This document shows, one piece after another, positions 5,326 to 9,112 of a stretch of DNA of 9,112 nt (the stretch's first letter is position 1; each line of letters starts with the position of its first letter). A program made the position numbers and the translations under genes. The DNA comes from Alphaproteobacteria bacterium (GTDB lineage Bacteria > Pseudomonadota > Alphaproteobacteria > Rhodobacterales > Rhodobacteraceae): the NCBI GenBank assembly GCA_013151535.1, contig JAADIC010000347.1:1-9112 (forward strand). Direction: 5' to 3'. Under the pieces are notes generated by a model that was not told where the DNA came from, searched no databases, and saw nothing but the letters and a program-made list of their open reading frames with translations.

Positions 5326-6726
5326 TTAGAGAATAGCCGCCACGCAGGCGGTGAAATCCTCGCCGCGTTTTTCGAAGTCGGGGTATTGATCGAAACTTGC
5401 GGCGGCGGGGGCCAGCAGGATTGTGTCGCCCGCCTCGGCCTCGGCGGCCGCGCGCGCCACCGCTTTGTCCATGGTTCGGCAAATCTCGTAGGGTGTGTCG
5501 CCCAGTTGCTGCGCGAACTCCTCGGCTGAATGGCCGATCAGGTAGGCTTTGGCGACATGGCCCAGATGCGGGGCCAGTGCCGAAATACCACCCTCTTTGC
5601 CCTGACCACCGGCGATCCAGCGCACCCGTTTGAAGGCTTGCAGGGCTTTGGCCGCCGCATCCACATTAGTGGCTTTGCTGTCATTGACAAAGGTCACGCC
5701 ATCCCTGACGCCCAGAACCTGCGAGCGATGCGCGAGACCGGCGAAGGTTTTCAGGCTAGCCTCGATCATCCGTGGGGCAAGGCCAATGCTGCGGCACACC
5801 GCATAGGCGGCGCAGGCGTTTTGATGGTTATGCGCCCCGGGCAGCCCGGCGATCTGGCGCAGATCAATCGAGGCCATTTGTTTGGCGCGCCGCCATTCAG
5901 TCAAGAAGCCTTTGCGGGCAAAAACCGACCAATCCCCACCCGACAGCTTGCGCATGGCGGAAATGCGGATCACCGGCTCACCGCCATCGGCTTTTTCACG
6001 CATCTGGTTGGCCAGATATTGCCCCTCGACCTCGTCCACCCCGATGATCGAACGATCCGGCCCACCTTCGGCAAACAGCCGCCGCTTGGCGGCGAAATAG
6101 CCGCCTAGCCCGCCATGGCGATCAAGGTGATCGGGCGTGAGGTTCAAAAATACGCCAATATCAGGCGCCAGCGCGCGGGCCAGTTCGATCTGGTACGAGG
6201 ACAGTTCCAGCACCACAACCTCGCCCTCGCGCGCCGGGTCTATATCCAGCACCCCACGGCCAATATTGCCCGCCAGTTGCACATTTCGCCCCTGATCGGA
6301 CAGGATGTGGGCGATCAGGGCCGAGGTGGTGGATTTGCCGTTGGAGCCCGTCACCGCGACGACGCGCGGCATCACCTCGAAATTGTCCCAGTCCTGTGTG
6401 GCGTAGGAGCGGAAGAACAGGCCGATATCATTATCCACCGCAACACCATGTTCCCACGCGGCGCGGATGATCGGGTTGGGTTCGGGGTAAAGATGTGGAA
6501 CTCCGGGGGAGACGATCAGGGTGACAATGCCGTCCCACGCGCCGTGACGGTTAAGGTCGCGCAGCGTCAGCCCTTCACTTTCGGCGTGATCGCGGGCTTG
6601 GGCGCTGTCGTCCCAGCACAAAACCTCGGCCCCACCCGCCTCAAGCGCAATCGCCGCTGACAGGCCGGATCGGCCAAGCCCAAGCACCGCCACTTTGTGG
6701 TCGTCATATCCGCGTACTGGTATCAT
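5326..6726 (-). CDS. murD: UDP-N-acetylmuramoylalanine--D-glutamate ligase
   Basis: The 466-residue product is the cytoplasmic ATP-dependent ligase that adds D-glutamate to UDP-MurNAc-L-alanine, the second amino acid of the peptidoglycan stem peptide. The Mur ligase layout is complete. An N-terminal Rossmann domain carries VAVLGLGRSGLSAA (12-25). The central ATPase has VTGSNGKST (125-133) and LNLTPDHLDRHG (194-205). The C-terminal domain has GAHNHQN (297-303) and NDSKATN (348-354). The open frame extends 49 codons further upstream, but ATG 6726 is chosen: it is preceded by GGGAG at proper spacing, begins just before the Rossmann strand, and avoids overlap with the TPR gene, which ends 59 bp upstream. 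The gene is probably cotranscribed with the TPR gene and perhaps mraY. The usual next dcw gene (ftsW in many relatives) is absent; mobile DNA follows instead. Confidence 0.97.
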   Translation of the reverse strand: MIPVRGYDDHKVAVLGLGRSGLSAAIALEAGGAEVLCWDDSAQARDHAESEGLTLRDLNRHGAWDGIVTLIVSPGVPHLYPEPNPIIRAAWEHGVAVDNDIGLFFRSYATQDWDNFEVMPRVVAVTGSNGKSTTSALIAHILSDQGRNVQLAGNIGRGVLDIDPAREGEVVVLELSSYQIELARALAPDIGVFLNLTPDHLDRHGGLGGYFAAKRRLFAEGGPDRSIIGVDEVEGQYLANQMREKADGGEPVIRISAMRKLSGGDWSVFARKGFLTEWRRAKQMASIDLRQIAGLPGAHNHQNACAAYAVCRSIGLAPRMIEASLKTFAGLAHRSQVLGVRDGVTFVNDSKATNVDAAAKALQAFKRVRWIAGGQGKEGGISALAPHLGHVAKAYLIGHSAEEFAQQLGDTPYEICRTMDKAVARAAAEAEAGDTILLAPAAASFDQYPDFEKRGEDFTACVAAIL

Positions 6727-6785
6727 TTTTGCTCCCGTTAAAATCGCCGCGACGCTAGCCCAAAGCCAAAGGGATTGCCAGAGCC

Positions 6786-8489
6786 TCAGCCGCCCGCAGC
6801 CGCGCGCATGGCGGCAAGGGAATTGCGGGCATTCACCGTGTCCGGATGCGCCGCCCCCAAGGCGGTTTTCCATATGGCCAAAGCCTGTTCCATCAGCGGC
6901 AAAGCCTCTTCAAAACGTTTCATATAGTAATACAAAATTGCGAGGTTGTTGAGGCTGGTGGCATAAGCGGGATGGGTCTTGCCCAGCGATTGCGCGGTGA
7001 TCTCCATGTCCTCGCGATACAGCGGCTCGGCCTCGTCATACCGTCCGGTGGTCTCCAGCAATCCAGCGAGGTTGTTGAGGCTTGTGGCATAATCGGGATG
7101 GGTCTTGCCCAGCGTTTGCGCGGTGATCTCCATGTCCTCGCGATACAGCGGTTCGGCCTCTTCATACCGTCCGGTGGCCCGCAGCAATCCAGCGAGGTTG
7201 TTGAGGCTTGTGGCATAAGCGGGATGGGTTTTGCCCAGCGATTGCGCGGTGATCTCCAACGCCTCGCGATAAAGCGGCTCGGCCTCGTCGTGCCGTCCGG
7301 TGGCCTGCAGCAATGCGGCGAGGTTGTTGAGGCTGGTGGCATAATCGGGGTGGGTCTTGCCTGGCGTCTGCGCGCGTATCTCCAACGCCTCGCGATACAG
7401 CGGCTCGGCCTCGTCATAGCGTTCGGTGGTCTGCAGCAATGCGGCGAGGTTGTTGAGGCTGGCGGCATAAGCGGGATGAGACTTGCCCAGCGATTGCGCA
7501 GTGATCTCCAATGCCTCGCGAAAAAGCGGTTCGGCCTCTTCATACCGTCCGGTGGCCTGCAGCAATCTGGCGAGGTTGTTGAGGCGGATGGCATAAGCGG
7601 GATGGGTCTTGCCCAGCGTTTGCGTGGTAATCTCCATGTCCTCGCGAAAAAGCGGTTCGGCTTCGTCATAGCGTCCGGTGGCCTTGAGCGTGAGCGCATG
7701 ATTATTCAACGCCACGCCAAGCGCCAGATTATCATTCCCCTGTCGGGCCAGTTTAAGCGCATCCTGCCCGTATCGCAAAGCCGTCGGATAATCCCCGGCC
7801 CGCCAAGCAAATTCACGCGCTTTCAGAAAGTTGCCAAGCGCGCCATCCAGCCCTGCTGCGCGGGCGTAATGGGTGGCGGCATCGGCCCAGCGTATTTCGG
7901 CCTCGGCGATTTCACCACGGCCAAAGGCGGCGCGGGCAGCCTCGGCCACTTCCAGTTTGCGACGCTCCTCGATCTCAGCAAACAGCGCATCTGCGATTGA
8001 ATAATCACCCCGCTCAAGCGCCACACGCGCCTCGGCAATCTTGTCGCCGCCGATGTCGTTGCCGGAACGTTCCAGCAGGTCTTCAAGGTTTTTGATGGTC
8101 GTACGGGCTTCGTCTAACGCAGAATGCGGATCACGCAGCTTGTCTTTCAATGCACCAATTTCTGCAAGCAGCCGGTTTTTCTCGTCACCATGTGCCTCAG
8201 CGGCGTGTTCAACCCGTGTAGCAATCCTCGCCTCAATCGCCTCTTCAAGCAGTTTTTCAGTGAGGGGGGACGATCCGTTTGGCAAGACGGTATCGGTTTT
8301 GCGCGCCTGATTACGCGCCATGAGCATCTTGGGCAGAAAGCTGAGCAAAGCCCAGACGCCGCCAAGCACGGCGATCAGAGTTACAGCAACAGTCGCAATC
8401 GCCGTGGTTCGGTCACGATTCTCAGCGTCACCGAAGAAATCCCAAATGGTAAATCCGATGTCAGCGACCCAATTCCAAAACTCCTGCAT
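6786..8489 (-). CDS. Membrane-anchored coiled-coil protein with kinesin-light-chain-type TPR repeats
   Basis: The product has 567 residues and no recognised enzymatic domain. Residues about 29-52 form a single hydrophobic helix (TAIATVAVTLIAVLGGVWAL); basic residues follow it and acidic ones precede it, so the positive-inside rule predicts N-terminus out and the long C-terminal part in the cytoplasm. Residues about 76-140 look like a charged coiled coil. Degenerate helical repeats fill about 150-250. Seven 42-residue TPR units start at LNN or an equivalent at 261, 303, 345, 387, 429, 471 and 513, with consensus LNNLA.LLQATGRYDEAEPLYREALEI, the TPR_10/TPR_12 type. The last unit is divergent and ends in AAAGG. 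TPR arrays bind partner proteins, so a scaffold or adaptor role is likely; the partner is unknown. The position between mraY and murD suggests coexpression with cell-wall synthesis. The start ATG 8487-8489 has a modest GTGGGG site upstream. Confidence 0.88.
   Translation of the reverse strand: MQEFWNWVADIGFTIWDFFGDAENRDRTTAIATVAVTLIAVLGGVWALLSFLPKMLMARNQARKTDTVLPNGSSPLTEKLLEEAIEARIATRVEHAAEAHGDEKNRLLAEIGALKDKLRDPHSALDEARTTIKNLEDLLERSGNDIGGDKIAEARVALERGDYSIADALFAEIEERRKLEVAEAARAAFGRGEIAEAEIRWADAATHYARAAGLDGALGNFLKAREFAWRAGDYPTALRYGQDALKLARQGNDNLALGVALNNHALTLKATGRYDEAEPLFREDMEITTQTLGKTHPAYAIRLNNLARLLQATGRYEEAEPLFREALEITAQSLGKSHPAYAASLNNLAALLQTTERYDEAEPLYREALEIRAQTPGKTHPDYATSLNNLAALLQATGRHDEAEPLYREALEITAQSLGKTHPAYATSLNNLAGLLRATGRYEEAEPLYREDMEITAQTLGKTHPDYATSLNNLAGLLETTGRYDEAEPLYREDMEITAQSLGKTHPAYATSLNNLAILYYYMKRFEEALPLMEQALAIWKTALGAAHPDTVNARNSLAAMRAAAGG
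6828..7709 (-). repeat. 126-bp tandem repeat array encoding the TPR units
   Basis: Seven tandem units of exactly 126 bp (42 codons). The inner units are highly alike at DNA level; for example GAGGTTGTTGAGGCTGGTGG or a close variant recurs at each period on the + strand, and GGTTCGGCCTC or GGCTCGGCCTC likewise. The promoter-distal unit (6828-6953) is the most diverged. Uniform spacing and near-identical DNA point to recent duplication or gene conversion between units. Confidence 0.9.
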
Positions 8490-8513
8490 GACACCCCACT
8501 ATTACCCACCCCT

Positions 8514-8542
8514 ATTAACCACCTTTCCCTTAAAAGTTGCAA
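8514..8542 (-). promoter_or_regulatory. Possible sigma-70 promoter for the TPR gene
   Basis: On the - strand TTGCAA (8537-8542, 4 of 6 to TTGACA) is separated by 17 bp from GTTAAT (8514-8519, 4 of 6 to TATAAT). A start near 8506 would leave a leader of about 17 nt containing the ribosome binding site. The match is only moderate and could be chance; it is the best candidate in the mraY-TPR gap. Confidence 0.3.
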
Positions 8543-8591
8543 GGCATGGGCGGGCTGATTCAATGTCGTACTGAGGACCCTCTGAACAATG

Positions 8592-8684
8592 CCCCTCTCC
8601 CTAACCCTCTCCCAAGGGAGGGGGGATTTGTTGCGCTTGCGTCTTTCGTCCCCCCTCCGCCTCGGAGGGGGTCAGGGGGAGGCC
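8592..8684. repeat. GC-rich compound palindromic repeat in the mraY-TPR gap
   Basis: The outer arms, about 8594-8612 (CCTCTCCCTAACCCTCTCC) and 8664-8682, are complementary at 16 of 19 positions, the rest being transitions that allow G-T pairs. Inside lies a perfect hairpin, CCCCCTCCG (8651-8659) with CGGAGGGGG (8663-8671), and a second imperfect one, CTCTCCC-AA-GGGAGGG (8607-8622). The intervening DNA (8626-8649) is less structured. The element resembles the CCCTCTCCC-TAA-CCCTCTCCC palindromes that recur between genes in many proteobacterial genomes. It begins two bases after the mraY stop. It could act as an attenuator, an mRNA stabiliser or simply be a dispersed repeat; no T-tract follows in the transcript direction, so a classical terminator is unlikely. 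Confidence 0.75.
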
Positions 8685-8686
8685 AC

Positions 8687-9112
8687 TTACCTGATTTTCA
8701 ACGTCGCCAGCCCAATCAACGCCAGTATTAACGAGATGATCCAGAACCGGATCACGATCTGCGGTTCGGACCAGCCGCGTTTTTCGTAATGGTGGTGGAT
8801 CGGGGCCATCAGGAACACCCGCTTGCCGGTTTTCTTGAAATAAAGCACCTGAATGATAACCGACATTGCCTCGACCACGAACAGCCCGCCGACGATGGCC
8901 AAAACGATCTCGTGCTTGGTGGCCACAGCGATTGCGCCGAGTGCGCCGCCAAGGGCCAGTGATCCCGTATCGCCCATAAACACCGCAGCAGGCGGCGCGT
9001 TGTACCACAGAAAACCCAGCCCGCCGCCGATCAGGGCGGCGCTGAAGATCAGCAGCTCCCCCGTGCCGGGCACATAATGCACCTCGAGATATTCGGTCAC
9101 ATCCACCCGCCC
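8687..9112 (-). CDS. mraY: Phospho-N-acetylmuramoyl-pentapeptide transferase, C-terminal part (5' end outside window)
   Basis: The last 141 residues and TAA stop are visible. MraY transfers phospho-MurNAc-pentapeptide from its UDP carrier to undecaprenyl phosphate at the inner membrane, forming lipid I. Diagnostic motifs are VFMGDTGSLALGGALG (residue 44 onward of the visible part, with the conserved Asp of FMGD) and MAPIHHHYE (residues 102-110, with the His-rich cytoplasmic loop). Several hydrophobic helices and the terminal FWIISLILALIGLATLKIR match the E. coli protein closely. The frame continues off the right edge as G-R before V-D-V-T. It is the upstream gene of the - strand group, with murD two genes later. 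Confidence 0.96.
   Translation of the reverse strand, partial: GRVDVTEYLEVHYVPGTGELLIFSAALIGGGLGFLWYNAPPAAVFMGDTGSLALGGALGAIAVATKHEIVLAIVGGLFVVEAMSVIIQVLYFKKTGKRVFLMAPIHHHYEKRGWSEPQIVIRFWIISLILALIGLATLKIR

Noticed and set aside
4732..5529. 265-codon + strand frame as an intact gene
   Set aside because: Its first codons come from the right end of the inserted IS and its last 110 or so run antisense through murD. Only about 4745-5184 is real transposase sequence.
5530..6660. Several + strand open frames opposite murD
   Set aside because: They lie antisense to a gene with all Mur ligase motifs and contain no recognisable protein family.
6727..6873. 49-codon N-terminal extension of murD
   Set aside because: It would overlap the end of the TPR gene, lacks family similarity, and ATG 6726 has a good ribosome binding site just upstream.
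6828..7709. CRISPR-like periodic repeats
   Set aside because: The period is 126 bp with no unique spacers of CRISPR length, and the repeats are in-frame TPR codons.
8592..8684. Rho-independent terminator for mraY
   Set aside because: The hairpins are strong but no T-tract follows on the - strand; the structure fits a dispersed palindromic repeat better.

Overview
The window looks like chromosome of a GC-rich alphaproteobacterium, probably in or near the Rhodobacterales (roseobacter type). This is inferred from protein style, codon use and the insertion-sequence families seen; no rRNA or other taxonomic marker is present. No tRNA, rRNA or CRISPR array was found.

Layout. On the + strand: the C-terminal two thirds of a periplasmic branched-chain-amino-acid-type ABC binding protein (2-703) with a textbook Rho-independent terminator (722-757), a DUF2855 protein (772-1845), and a complete chorismate synthase gene aroC (1989-3089). 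On the - strand, reading from the right edge: the 3' end of mraY (8687-9112), a membrane-anchored coiled-coil/TPR protein with seven 42-residue repeats (6786-8489), and murD (5326-6726). MraY and MurD belong to the peptidoglycan-precursor part of the dcw (division and cell wall) cluster. The TPR gene sits between them, and aroC and murD converge on the region 3090-5325.

That convergent region is a graveyard of nested mobile DNA. An IS110-family (DEDD) transposase pseudogene was split by a 1052-bp IS5-family element of the IS903 type. The inner element still has 18-bp terminal inverted repeats (16/18 matching) and a perfect 9-bp target duplication (AGTGCATCG at 3684-3692 and 4745-4753). Removing the element and one duplication copy in silico rejoins the IS110 reading frame. 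Both transposases are dead: each carries several frameshifts and internal deletions.

Two of the lesions in the inner transposase look like small insertions that resemble each other. Each has a short hairpin next to CCTGCCGGG, in opposite orientations. A third similar copy lies in the spacer before the murD stop (5210-5237). This possible miniature repeat family is the most novel-looking signal in the window. Other points of interest are the TPR gene within the mraY-murD pair, its nearly uniform 126-bp tandem repeats, a long GC-rich palindromic repeat starting 2 bp after the mraY stop, and the IS110 left flank, where intact relatives encode a bridge RNA.
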